Origin: Clostridiales bacterium
GTDB lineage: Bacteria > Bacillota > Clostridia > Peptostreptococcales > Anaerovoracaceae
Assembly (NCBI GenBank): GCA_022780965.1
Contig: JALEUQ010000035.1
Span: 1-33,692, forward strand
DNA length: 33,692 nucleotides
Direction of reading: 5' to 3'
The translations under genes were made by a program, and so were the position numbers. The notes beneath the pieces were generated by a model. The model was not told the DNA's origin. It saw nothing but the letters and a program-made list of their open reading frames with translations, and made no database searches. This document shows, piece by piece, positions 1-7,977 of this stretch (its first letter is position 1; each line of letters starts with the position of its first letter).

Positions 1-1
1 A

Positions 2-88
2 GGCAAGCTTCTGTTCGGCAAAATCGAATCAAAGGAAAAGAAAGGTTCGTGGTTGAAGATTAATATTAAGGTATACCTGCAGGAGTGA
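2..88 (+). CDS. C-terminal end of an unidentified protein (partial)
   Basis: Frame 2 is open from the window edge for 28 codons and stops at TGA 86-88. The residues visible are lysine-rich with a final alternating stretch, KINIKVYLQE, which looks like the last beta strand of a globular domain. I do not recognise the family. The two other forward frames give less protein-like sequence. Too little is visible to assign a function, and it may be chance coding. Confidence 0.3.
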   Translation, partial: GKLLFGKIESKEKKGSWLKINIKVYLQE

Positions 89-149
89 GGGTTAGCAGAG
101 AAGCAAATGTGTATTTGATAAACATTATGGAATTATTTCAAAAACATGG

Positions 150-178
150 TTGACAATGTACAAAGTAGGTGTTAATAT
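150..178 (+). promoter_or_regulatory. Sigma-A type promoter for the O-acetylhomoserine sulfhydrylase gene
   Basis: TTGACA at 150-155 and TAATAT at 173-178 are separated by exactly 17 bases. The predicted start near 185 leaves a leader of about 210 nt before the ATG at 398. Confidence 0.7.
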
Positions 179-397
179 CAAACCATACTAAAGACATAGG
201 AAAACAAGGAAAGGGAAAAGATGATGAACATTAACTACATTGTACGAATCAATAGGGACGATCGAATGTGTATCTGTTAATCATTTCAAGATAGAGTCCG
301 CACTCGGCTTCAGGCACAGCCGGAAGCACGGCAGGACATAATTAATAAGTAGCAATCACTGAAATTAATTTGAAAGATAACAGAGAGGTATTTAATT
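179..397 (+). other. Long structured 5' leader of the sulfhydrylase gene
   Basis: This stretch holds no credible ORF. Its 3' part can fold: CGGCT 305-309 pairs with AGCCG 318-322, and GTCC 296-299 pairs with GGAC 334-337 around it. There is no T-run, so it is not an intrinsic terminator. I looked for a SAM-I (S-box) core and the T-box sequence and found neither, although genes of this function are often controlled by such elements in Bacillota. The ribosome binding site AGAGGT is at 384-389. Whether the leader senses a ligand is unknown. Confidence 0.4.
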
Positions 398-1705
398 ATG
401 GCAATCGTAAAAGATACAAGTAAATGGTCGTTCGAAACTAAGCAGCTTCACATTGGACAGGAAACACCTGACCCTGCATCAGATGCAAGAGCAGTTCCAA
501 TCTATGCTACAACTTCATACGTATTCAGAGATTCACAGCACGCAGCTGACAGATTCGGTCTGGCAGATCCGGGCAACATATACGGAAGACTGACCAACTC
601 AACGCAGGGTGTATTCGAAGACAGAATCGCAGCTCTTGAAGGCGGTGTGGCAGGTCTTGCAGTAGCATCGGGAGCAGCAGCCATCACTTATGCAGTACAG
701 GCCCTGGCAACACAAGGAGAGCACCTGGTTGTACAGAAAACAATATACGGCGGCACATACAATCTGCTGGCACATACACTGGAACTCTACGGCATTGAAG
801 CCACATTCGTGGATGCTCACAATCTGGAAGAAGTTGAAGCGGCAATTCAGCCGAACACCAAGGCAATTTACCTCGAAACACTTGGCAACCCTAACAGCGA
901 TATTCCGGACATCGATGCAATAGCACAGCTGGCTCACGGCCACGGTCTGCCTGTAGTAATCGATAATACTTTCGGAACTCCATACCTTATCAGACCAATT
1001 GAACACGGTGCTGACATCGTTGTTCACTCAGCAACCAAGTTTATCGGCGGACATGGTACTACACTGGGCGGAGTTATCGTTGACAGCGGCAATTTCGACT
1101 GGGCTGCAAGCGGCAGATATCCATGGATTTCAGAACCTAATCCAAGCTATCACGGAGTTAAGTTCACTGATGCAGCGGGTCCTGCAGCATTCGTAACATA
1201 CATTAGAGCAATACTTCTCAGAGACACCGGCGCTACACTGTCACCGTTCGCTGCTTTCCTCCTTCTTCAGGGAACGGAAACTCTGTCGCTGAGACTGGAG
1301 AGACATAACTATAACACAGCGAAGGTAGTTGAATATCTGGCATCGCATCCACTGGTTGAGAAGGTAAATCATCCTTCACTGCCTGATCATCCTGACCATG
1401 AATTATACGAAAAGTATTTCCCTGAAGGCGGTGCAAGCATATTCACATTTGAAATCAAGGGCGGTAGAGAAGAAGCTCACAAGTTCATCGATGCACTGGA
1501 AATCTTCTCGCTGCTTGCCAATGTGGCAGATGTGAAATCACTGGTAATCCATCCTGCAACTACTACTCACAGTCAGCTGACTGCAGAGGAACTGCTGGAT
1601 CAGAATATCAAGGAAAACACAATCAGACTCAGCATCGGCACAGAGAATATCAAGGATATCATTGCTGACCTTGACCAGGCATTCAACGCAGTGGCACAGG
1701 GCTGA
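398..1705 (+). CDS. metY: O-acetylhomoserine sulfhydrylase (O-acetylhomoserine aminocarboxypropyltransferase)
   Basis: A PLP enzyme of the Cys/Met metabolism family. It condenses O-acetylhomoserine with sulfide to give homocysteine (direct sulfhydrylation route to methionine). The 435-residue length is typical of MetY rather than the ~380-400 residues of cystathionine gamma-synthase or lyase. Visible motifs are the PLP-aspartate segment VVIDNTFGTP (D189) and the Schiff-base lysine in SATKFIGGHG (K214), followed by the family's TTLGG. The extra segment before the C-terminal domain (about residues 225-260, containing EPNPSYHG) is characteristic of MetY. AGAGGT lies 8 bases before the ATG. The gene has its own promoter and a downstream terminator, so it appears monocistronic. 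Some family members also act on O-acetylserine; that cannot be decided here. Confidence 0.93.
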   Translation: MAIVKDTSKWSFETKQLHIGQETPDPASDARAVPIYATTSYVFRDSQHAADRFGLADPGNIYGRLTNSTQGVFEDRIAALEGGVAGLAVASGAAAITYAVQALATQGEHLVVQKTIYGGTYNLLAHTLELYGIEATFVDAHNLEEVEAAIQPNTKAIYLETLGNPNSDIPDIDAIAQLAHGHGLPVVIDNTFGTPYLIRPIEHGADIVVHSATKFIGGHGTTLGGVIVDSGNFDWAASGRYPWISEPNPSYHGVKFTDAAGPAAFVTYIRAILLRDTGATLSPFAAFLLLQGTETLSLRLERHNYNTAKVVEYLASHPLVEKVNHPSLPDHPDHELYEKYFPEGGASIFTFEIKGGREEAHKFIDALEIFSLLANVADVKSLVIHPATTTHSQLTAEELLDQNIKENTIRLSIGTENIKDIIADLDQAFNAVAQG

Positions 1706-1796
1706 TGATATTAAGACATTTAGATTATGTCATAATTGCAAATAACTCGCTCAACAAATAATACTATCTACTCATTTTGATTTTCTTTTGACAAGT

Positions 1797-1842
1797 ATAA
1801 AAAAGGCGGCGCGATTCACCTGATGGATTGCGCTGCTTTTTG
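1797..1842 (+). terminator. Intrinsic terminator after metY
   Basis: A GC-rich imperfect hairpin: GGCGGCGCGAT (1805-1815) pairs with ATTGCGCTGC (1827-1836) with G-U pairs and one bulge. It is flanked by an A-run and followed by TTTTT at 1837-1841. Confidence 0.75.
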
Positions 1843-1870
1843 ATAATGCGGCGGTGTTTTGTGGTATAAT
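1840..1870 (+). promoter_or_regulatory. Possible promoter for the PatB/MalY-type gene
   Basis: A consensus -10 TATAAT is at 1865-1870. The best -35, TTGATA 1840-1845, is 19 bases away and overlaps the T-run of the preceding terminator. The -10 is convincing and the -35 is weaker. Confidence 0.5.
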
Positions 1871-1921
1871 TGTAATCACTCTTGCAATAAGGCAAAGAGG
1901 CATGGATAGGAAAGCAAAAAT

Positions 1922-3097
1922 ATGAAATACGATTTTGATACGATAGTTGACAGATACAATACCGGTTCAGTCAAGTACGATACGGCTGAGAGAAGTGGAA
2001 TGCCTGCAGATGTGATGCCTATGTGGGTAGCTGACATGGATTTCAGAGCGCCTGATGAAATAGTTTCAAGAATGCGACAGCTCTGTGATTTCGGTGTATT
2101 TGGCTATACCATGGTCACGGACAGTTACTTTGATGCAGTTCGAAACTGGTTCAGTTCAAGGTTTGACTGGGAAGTTGAGCGCAAGTGGCTGGTTACGACA
2201 CCGGGCGTTGTATTCGCCCTGTCTGCGGCGGTAAAAGCATTTACGGAGCCGGGGGAGGGTGTGCTCATTCAGAGACCGGTGTATTATCCATTTACTGAGG
2301 TTGTAGAGAACAACGGCAGGGTGGTTGTAAACAACAGCCTGCGTTATGATAAGGGTTCATATGCAATCGATTATGAAGATCTGGAAGCTAAGCTGGCGCG
2401 TGATGATGTGAAGCTTATGCTGATATGCAGTCCTCACAATCCTGTAGGGCGCGTATGGACACGGGATGAATTGTCTAAAGTATGCCGGCTCTGTCTCAAA
2501 TACAATGTAAAAATGGTCAGCGACGAAATTCATTCAGACTTTGTGTTCTCAAACCGGGAGCATGTCCCGCTGGCATCATTATCTGAACAGGTGAGGGAGA
2601 ACTGTGTTGTATGCACTGCACCGAGCAAGTCTTTTAATCTTGCCGGACTGCAGATATCGAACATATTCATTCCCAACAGGGATATGCGTCATGCTTTTAG
2701 GAGAGAATTGGAGAAGACAGGACTGTTCGGTGTCAACATGGTCGGACTTTGCGCCTGTCAGGCGGCTTATGAGTCAGGCGGAGAATGGCTGGATCAGCTG
2801 AAGGAATACCTGGAGGGCAATATTCAGTTCCTGAAATCATTTGTTAATGAGCATATGCCTCGAATAAAAGTTGTTGATACTGAAGGAACTTATCTTGTGT
2901 GGATGGATCTGCAGGAGTTAAATCTGGTTGACCAGAAAGATTTTATTGTAAATAAAGCTAGATTATGGCTTGATACCGGATCCATGTTCGGTGATGAAGG
3001 TCGAGGCTTCGAGAGAATCAACGTGGCATGTCCGAGAACAGTACTTGAAGAAGCTCTGAACAGACTTAAACGGGCGTATGATGCACTGACCGACTGA
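1922..3097 (+). CDS. PLP-dependent C-S lyase / aminotransferase of the PatB/MalY family
   Basis: A fold-type I PLP enzyme. The N-terminal block VMPMWVADMDF (31-41) is typical of MalY/PatB cystathionine beta-lyases. The PLP-binding aspartate lies in VSDEIHSDF (D201). The catalytic lysine is K236 in APSKSFNLAGLQ, the family signature. At 391 residues the length matches the family. The expected reaction is beta-elimination of cystathionine or cysteine conjugates to pyruvate, ammonia and a thiol. Together with the metY product upstream this suggests sulfur amino acid interconversion. Family members vary in substrate, and MalY also has a regulatory role in E. coli, so the exact substrate is open. 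A GGATAGGA site precedes the ATG. Confidence 0.88.
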   Translation: MKYDFDTIVDRYNTGSVKYDTAERSGMPADVMPMWVADMDFRAPDEIVSRMRQLCDFGVFGYTMVTDSYFDAVRNWFSSRFDWEVERKWLVTTPGVVFALSAAVKAFTEPGEGVLIQRPVYYPFTEVVENNGRVVVNNSLRYDKGSYAIDYEDLEAKLARDDVKLMLICSPHNPVGRVWTRDELSKVCRLCLKYNVKMVSDEIHSDFVFSNREHVPLASLSEQVRENCVVCTAPSKSFNLAGLQISNIFIPNRDMRHAFRRELEKTGLFGVNMVGLCACQAAYESGGEWLDQLKEYLEGNIQFLKSFVNEHMPRIKVVDTEGTYLVWMDLQELNLVDQKDFIVNKARLWLDTGSMFGDEGRGFERINVACPRTVLEEALNRLKRAYDALTD

Positions 3098-3158
3098 TAA
3101 AACTACTAAAGAACCATTAGATTTGTCAAATCAGCAATAATTCAGACAGGATGGTAAA

Positions 3159-4235
3159 ATGACTAAGAAAAAAGCTTTAATTGCCATGAGCGGAGGTGTG
3201 GACAGCAGCGTGGCTGCATATCTGACGCAGAAGGCAGGTTACGAGATAATGGGTGTAAACATGCACCTTTTTGATGGAAACAGAAGAAATCAGGATAACG
3301 AGAAAAGCTGCTGCTCAGTTAAGGATACTTTGTGTGCCAACAGTGTTGCGGAGCGCCTTGGGTTTCCCTTTCATGTGTGGGATTATACCGCTCAGTTCAA
3401 GGAGATGGTAATTAATAATTTTATCAAGGCATACGAAACAGGCAGAACACCTAATCCATGCATTGACTGCAACAGATATCTCAAGTTCAGCGCCCTTTAT
3501 GACAGAGCAGAGCAGCTGGGAATGGACTGTATAGTAACCGGTCACTACAGTCTGATTGACCGTGACGAAGAATCAGGATTGTACAGACTTCACAAGGCTG
3601 TGGATCCGTCTAAGGATCAGAGTTATGTATTATACAATCTGACTCAGAAACAGCTGGCTCACACATTTTTTCCTCTGGGCGGCATGACTAAGGAGGAGAC
3701 AAGGCGCATAGCCGATGAAATGGGATTCATCAACGCGCGCAAGCCTGACAGTCAGGACATATGCTTCGTGCCCGACGGTGACTACAGCAGATTCATTTCT
3801 GAAGAAACAGGCAAGGAATATCCTCACGGTGATTTTGTTGATGAAGAAGGCAATGTGCTTGGGGAACACAAAGGGATTATCAGATATACCATAGGGCAGC
3901 GAAAAGGTCTTGGTCTTGCGCTGCCGCAGCCTATGTACGTTAAGGAAAAAGACGTGGCAAACAATCGAGTGGTGCTGTGTGTGCACGAACACCTTTTTAC
4001 TAGGGAATTTGATGCTGTGGACTTCAACTGGATTTCAGGAAAGGTGCCTGAGGAACCAATTCGTGTTAATGCCAGAGTCAGATACAACCAGCAGGAGAAA
4101 CCAGCAACAGTTACGCCTGTCGGAACTGACAGTGTGCATGTATGCTTCGATGAGCCGATGAGAGCCATTACACGCGGACAGGCTGTGGTGCTCTATGACG
4201 GAGATATTGTTGTTGGCGGAGGAACGATAGCATAA
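3159..4235 (+). CDS. mnmA: tRNA-uridine 2-sulfurtransferase MnmA
   Basis: Transfers sulfur to C2 of U34 in tRNAs for Lys, Glu and Gln, in the cytoplasm, using persulfide from a cysteine desulfurase. The N-terminal ATP-pyrophosphatase P-loop is SGGVDSS (11-17). The nucleophilic cysteine is C101 in NPCIDCNRYLKF, and the partner cysteine is C202 in DSQDICFVPDGDYS. The length of 358 residues is normal. AGGATGG sits about 5 bases before the ATG. The stop overlaps the hydE start by one base (TAATG), so the two are translationally coupled. The desulfurase gene at 9901 is a plausible sulfur donor, though MnmA often has a dedicated one elsewhere. Confidence 0.95.
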   Translation: MTKKKALIAMSGGVDSSVAAYLTQKAGYEIMGVNMHLFDGNRRNQDNEKSCCSVKDTLCANSVAERLGFPFHVWDYTAQFKEMVINNFIKAYETGRTPNPCIDCNRYLKFSALYDRAEQLGMDCIVTGHYSLIDRDEESGLYRLHKAVDPSKDQSYVLYNLTQKQLAHTFFPLGGMTKEETRRIADEMGFINARKPDSQDICFVPDGDYSRFISEETGKEYPHGDFVDEEGNVLGEHKGIIRYTIGQRKGLGLALPQPMYVKEKDVANNRVVLCVHEHLFTREFDAVDFNWISGKVPEEPIRVNARVRYNQQEKPATVTPVGTDSVHVCFDEPMRAITRGQAVVLYDGDIVVGGGTIA

Positions 4236-5263
4236 TGAATGTATTTATTGATAAACTGCGGAAGGAGCAGAATCTTACTGATGAGCAGATTGAACAGCTG
4301 CTGTCGACGGATGAATATGACAGAGAACTGTTTGCTTCAGCTCTGGAAATACGTGAGAAATACTATGGGCGCCAGGTGTTTATCCGTGGTTTGATTGAAA
4401 TAAGCAGCTTCTGCCGCAACGACTGCTATTACTGCGGTATCAGGAGAAGCAATGCCAATGCGTCCAGGTACAGGCTTACGGCTGAACAGATAATGGAATG
4501 CTGCCGCAACGGATATGGACTGGGATTCAGGACGTTCGTCCTGCAGGGCGGAGAAGACCCCTGGTTCAATGATGAAAGAATGTGCAGCATAGTTAAGGCA
4601 ATAAAAGACGAGTATCCGGACTGTGCAGTTACCCTCTCTCTGGGAGAAAGAACAAGAGAAAGCTATGAGAGATTATTCCTGGCGGGAGCGGACAGATATC
4701 TGCTGCGTCATGAGACTGCAGATGAGGAGCATTACAGAAGACTTCATCCGGAGGACATGAGTTTGTCCAGCCGTCAGAGGTGTCTGCGCGATCTTAAGGA
4801 GATTGGCTATGCCACCGGTTCGGGCTTCATGGTAGGGTCTCCTGGTCAAACCATTGAGACGCTTGTTAAGGATATAAGATTCCTGCAGGAACTGGAGCCT
4901 GACATGATTGGAATCGGACCTTATCTGCGTCACAAGGACACGCCGTTCCGAGATTGTGCGAACGGGAGCATGGAGATGACTTTGAGACTTATCGGTCTTC
5001 TGAGGCATCTTTTCCCTAAGGCGCTTATTCCGTCAACTACAGCACTGGGAACAATCCACCCTCAAGGCAGGGAAATGGGTATGCTGGCCGGAGCAAACGT
5101 TGTGATGCCAAACCTTTCACCTTTGGATGTGAGAGAAAAATATGAACTTTATGATGACAAAATCTGCACGGGTGATGAGGCTGCTGAGTGCAGGAAATGT
5201 CTTGAGAACAGGATGGCTATGACTGGATTCGAAATTGTTGTAGGAAGAGGTGACAGAGCATGA
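4235..5263 (+). CDS. hydE: [FeFe]-hydrogenase H-cluster maturase, radical SAM enzyme HydE
   Basis: A radical SAM enzyme that helps build the organometallic intermediate of the [FeFe]-hydrogenase H-cluster, with HydG and HydF. The SAM cluster motif is CRNDCYYC (C60, C64, C67). A second cysteine set is C311, C319 and C322, the same numbering as the accessory [2Fe-2S] ligands known for Thermotoga HydE. The motifs LQGGEDPWF (103-111) and TTALGTIHPQGRE (268-280) also fit HydE rather than biotin synthase or PylB. It starts in the stop codon of mnmA and overlaps the following gene by 4 bases. No hydF, hydG or hydrogenase gene is in this window. Confidence 0.88.
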   Translation: MNVFIDKLRKEQNLTDEQIEQLLSTDEYDRELFASALEIREKYYGRQVFIRGLIEISSFCRNDCYYCGIRRSNANASRYRLTAEQIMECCRNGYGLGFRTFVLQGGEDPWFNDERMCSIVKAIKDEYPDCAVTLSLGERTRESYERLFLAGADRYLLRHETADEEHYRRLHPEDMSLSSRQRCLRDLKEIGYATGSGFMVGSPGQTIETLVKDIRFLQELEPDMIGIGPYLRHKDTPFRDCANGSMEMTLRLIGLLRHLFPKALIPSTTALGTIHPQGREMGMLAGANVVMPNLSPLDVREKYELYDDKICTGDEAAECRKCLENRMAMTGFEIVVGRGDRA

Positions 5264-6204
5264 TTTGCGAAAAAAACGAGGACGATATTTTTGAGTTTTT
5301 CGGGGCGGAGCACGACAGGTTCGGCTTCCCCGAAGGTGTTTACAGGATGACTTCGATGAGAGGCGGTGAGACTTACCTTATTGCCGGTTCGGAGAAGACA
5401 GCGCTATATGACTGCGGCATGGCTTACTGCGGCCCGTATACTGCGGCCAATATAAAGGAAAAGCTGAATGAACTGGGAAGAGACAAGCTGGATTATATCC
5501 TGCTCAGTCATTCGCATTATGACCATATGGGAGCACTGCCGTATATCAAAAGAGAGTTCCCTGAAGCCATAGTTGTGGGAAGCGCAAAATGTGCACGCAT
5601 ACTTTCAAGACCGGGCGCTAGAGAAGCAATAGGCGAACTTGGTAAAACAGCCCGCGAGCTTTATACACCGGGAAGCAGTGTTGAGATTATCACAGACGGA
5701 CTGCAGGTGGATATTGTGGCCGGCGATGGTGATGTGATTTCTCTTGGTGAGGAGCAGGTGAGAGTACTTGAAACCAAAGGGCACACAGACTGTTCTCTGA
5801 CTTATGCAGTGGAGCCGATGGGGCTTCTTATATGCAGCGAGAGTACCGGAATAATTGAAAGTATTACTTATGTGAACACGCCTATTCTCAAGAGTTTTGA
5901 TGATTCTCAGATATCGCTGGCTAAATGCCGCGAATACGGCGCCGAATACATCTGTCTGCCACATTTCGGTCTGCTGCCGAAGCACATGAATGAGAAGTAC
6001 TGGCAGATGTTTGAAGATGCTTGCCGTGAAGTAATTGGTTTCGCAAGAGATTTGGAGAAAAAGGGTCAGAATATTGAAGAAATGACCAGGTCATATTACA
6101 ATAAATACTGGAATCCCAAGTTTATTAAGGAACAGCCTGTTGAGGCGTACATGATTAACGCGGAAGCAACCGTCAAGGCGGCGCTTAAGGCTGAATACTG
6201 TTAG
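5260..6204 (+). CDS. Metallo-beta-lactamase-fold hydrolase
   Basis: A 314-residue MBL-fold protein with no signal peptide. The metal-binding motif is SHSHYDH (83-89: H84, H86, D88, H89). Further ligand candidates are H175 in KGHTD and H235 in LPHFG. The position that normally carries the metal-bridging Asp (usually SGD) reads CSES, so E194 may take that role. The C-terminal 70 residues are helical, with YYNKYWNP near the end. It overlaps hydE by 4 bases (ATGA) and so is almost surely co-translated. The substrate is unknown. The neighbours hydE, mnmA and nadE do not point to one pathway, and a redox or hydrolytic role is equally possible. Confidence 0.8.
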   Translation: MICEKNEDDIFEFFGAEHDRFGFPEGVYRMTSMRGGETYLIAGSEKTALYDCGMAYCGPYTAANIKEKLNELGRDKLDYILLSHSHYDHMGALPYIKREFPEAIVVGSAKCARILSRPGAREAIGELGKTARELYTPGSSVEIITDGLQVDIVAGDGDVISLGEEQVRVLETKGHTDCSLTYAVEPMGLLICSESTGIIESITYVNTPILKSFDDSQISLAKCREYGAEYICLPHFGLLPKHMNEKYWQMFEDACREVIGFARDLEKKGQNIEEMTRSYYNKYWNPKFIKEQPVEAYMINAEATVKAALKAEYC

Positions 6205-6219
6205 AAGAGAGGTGTTAAG

Positions 6220-6981
6220 ATGGCATTTGATGCGAAGAAAGTTAAAGATGAAATCGTTCAGTGGATAAGAGACTGGTTCGAGGTGAACGGTAAGGGATGC
6301 AAGGCTGTTGTCGGCCTCAGCGGAGGCAAAGACAGTTCTGTTGTTGCGGCTCTTTGTGCGGAGGCATTAGGCAAAGAAAACGTTCTGGGTGTAATGATGC
6401 CTAACGGTGAGCAGTTTGATATTGATGTATCGATTGCTCTGGCGGAGCATGTAGGCATTGAGAGTGTTACTGTGAACATTAAGGACGCTTACGAAGGCAT
6501 CGTCAACCAGCTTACACCGTATTTTGACAATTTCGAAGGTCAGGCCAAAGTCAATCTGCCGCCTAGACTGAGAATGGCATCCCTTTATGCTGTGTCACAG
6601 TCTGTTAACGGAAGAGTTGCCAACACGTGCAATCTCAGCGAAGACTGGGTAGGATACGCTACCAAATTCGGTGATGGTGCAGGTGACTTCAGTCCGCTCA
6701 GCAAGCTGACTGTTCAGGAAGTAAAGGCTGTAGGAAGAGAGCTCGGCCTGCCTTCCAAGTTCGTAGACAAAGTGCCTATCGACGGTCTGCAGGCTCTCAC
6801 TGATGAAGATAATCTGGGCTTCACATACGCTGTCCTTGACAGATACATTCGAGAAGGAATATGTGAAGATCCTGACACTAAGGCAAAAATTGACGCAATG
6901 CATGCGCGCAATAAATTCAAACTTGAACTGATGCCTGTATTCCCGTATGTTCCGGACGATGACAAGGGTCTGGAATGGTAA
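6220..6981 (+). CDS. nadE: Ammonia-dependent NAD+ synthetase
   Basis: Catalyses the last step of NAD synthesis, amidation of nicotinic acid adenine dinucleotide with ATP and ammonia. The ATP-pyrophosphatase loop is LSGGKDSS (33-40). The segment NTCNLSEDWVGYATKFGD (about 135-152) and the SPLSKLTVQEV segment are NadE hallmarks. The length of 253 residues and the absence of a glutaminase domain identify the short, NH3-dependent form. AGAGAGGTG lies 7 bases before the ATG. It follows the MBL gene by 15 bases and ends the four-gene cluster. The downstream LysR gene is convergent, and I see no clear terminator in the 43 bases between them. Confidence 0.93.
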   Translation: MAFDAKKVKDEIVQWIRDWFEVNGKGCKAVVGLSGGKDSSVVAALCAEALGKENVLGVMMPNGEQFDIDVSIALAEHVGIESVTVNIKDAYEGIVNQLTPYFDNFEGQAKVNLPPRLRMASLYAVSQSVNGRVANTCNLSEDWVGYATKFGDGAGDFSPLSKLTVQEVKAVGRELGLPSKFVDKVPIDGLQALTDEDNLGFTYAVLDRYIREGICEDPDTKAKIDAMHARNKFKLELMPVFPYVPDDDKGLEW

Positions 6982-7024
6982 CTGAGGATTGGTTAAAACG
7001 GAATTGTTAATCCGGAGTTATATA

Positions 7025-7900
7025 TCAAGGCAGTTTGTCAAGATGCTCCTTCAGGCATTCAATGAACTTGAGTGAAGCCATTGGCAGTTCCACCTGAGAT
7101 TTGTAGCCGATGGCTACTGTTCGAGATACTTCAGGTGTTACCGGACGCTTGACAACGTCGAAACTAGGCAGCATTTTGTCGATGATAAGGTCGGCAAGCA
7201 GGCTGACTCCCATGTTGTTCTCAACCATAGCAAGGATAGAATAGTCATCATGAAGCACATAACGTACATTAGGGATGATGGCATTGTTTCGGAAAGCAGC
7301 CTCGCATTCTGAATGATGCCCCATCTCAAGCATGATATACTGTTCTTTTGCTAGATCTGCCAGCGGAACAACATCCAATTCGGCAAGAGGGTGACCCTTA
7401 GGCAGTACAGCGCTGAAGGGTCCCTTTTTTAATGGATAGATATCAATGCCTTTCACATGTTCGGGACTTACGAAACCAAAATCAACAGCACCGCTTTTTA
7501 CCCAGTCTTCAATCATTGTATAGTCGCCCTGATGCATTATAATCTCTACTTCAGGATACTTAGTGTGAAAATCTTTGATAACAGTCGGAAGCCACGTCAT
7601 GGATATGCTGGTAACAGTAGCCATTCGGATAATTCCCGTCTTGAGTCCTTTGATATCTTTGATTTTCTCAAGGGATGCGTTGTACTGGTATATAGTGCGT
7701 TCAATGTACGGAAAGAGTTCACGGCCTTCTTCTGTGAGCGCTGAGCCTGTTCTGGTGCGGGTGAGAAGCTTGATGCCGATTTCGTCCTCGAGAGAGGCAA
7801 TAATCTGACTGAGTGCAGGCTGAGTGTAGCCCATGATTTCCGCGGCCTTGGCGAAACTGCCAACTTCTACAATTTTCTGTAATGCTAAGTATCTTTTCAT
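7025..7900 (-). CDS. LysR-type transcriptional regulator
   Basis: A 291-residue LTTR. The N-terminal winged helix-turn-helix is about residues 15-37, with GSFAKAAEIMGYTQPALSQ typical of the family. A long linker helix follows, then a periplasmic-binding-like effector domain from about residue 90 (TGIIRMATVTSISM). The effector is not evident. AAGGA lies 4 bases before the ATG. It is downstream of fabF on the same strand, but a strong terminator separates them, so it probably has its own promoter. It is not divergent from any gene here, so its target cannot be read from the usual LTTR arrangement. Confidence 0.88.
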   Translation of the reverse strand: MKRYLALQKIVEVGSFAKAAEIMGYTQPALSQIIASLEDEIGIKLLTRTRTGSALTEEGRELFPYIERTIYQYNASLEKIKDIKGLKTGIIRMATVTSISMTWLPTVIKDFHTKYPEVEIIMHQGDYTMIEDWVKSGAVDFGFVSPEHVKGIDIYPLKKGPFSAVLPKGHPLAELDVVPLADLAKEQYIMLEMGHHSECEAAFRNNAIIPNVRYVLHDDYSILAMVENNMGVSLLADLIIDKMLPSFDVVKRPVTPEVSRTVAIGYKSQVELPMASLKFIECLKEHLDKLP

Positions 7901-7935
7901 GGTTCCTTAATTAATTGCTAATCTGCTTGTCCGGA

Positions 7936-7965
7936 GAAAAAAGACCGTTTCGTGAAAAACGGTCT
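7936..7965 (-). terminator. Intrinsic terminator after fabF
   Basis: A perfect 9-bp stem, AGACCGTTT (7942-7950) with AAACGGTCT (7957-7965), and a 6-base loop. On the minus strand the stem is followed by a run of seven T (plus-strand A-run 7936-7942). Confidence 0.9.
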
Positions 7966-7977
7966 CGGTTGTCAGTT

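Noticed and set aside
4235..5263. Assignment of the radical SAM protein as biotin synthase or PylB
   Set aside because: Cluster spacing CxxxCxxC is shared, but the QGGED motif, TTALGTIHPQGRE and the C311/C319/C322 set point to HydE, and no pyl or bio gene is near.
6982..7024. Terminator between nadE and the LysR gene
   Set aside because: The best pairing (GGATT with AATCC) is five base pairs with a bulged loop and no T-run.
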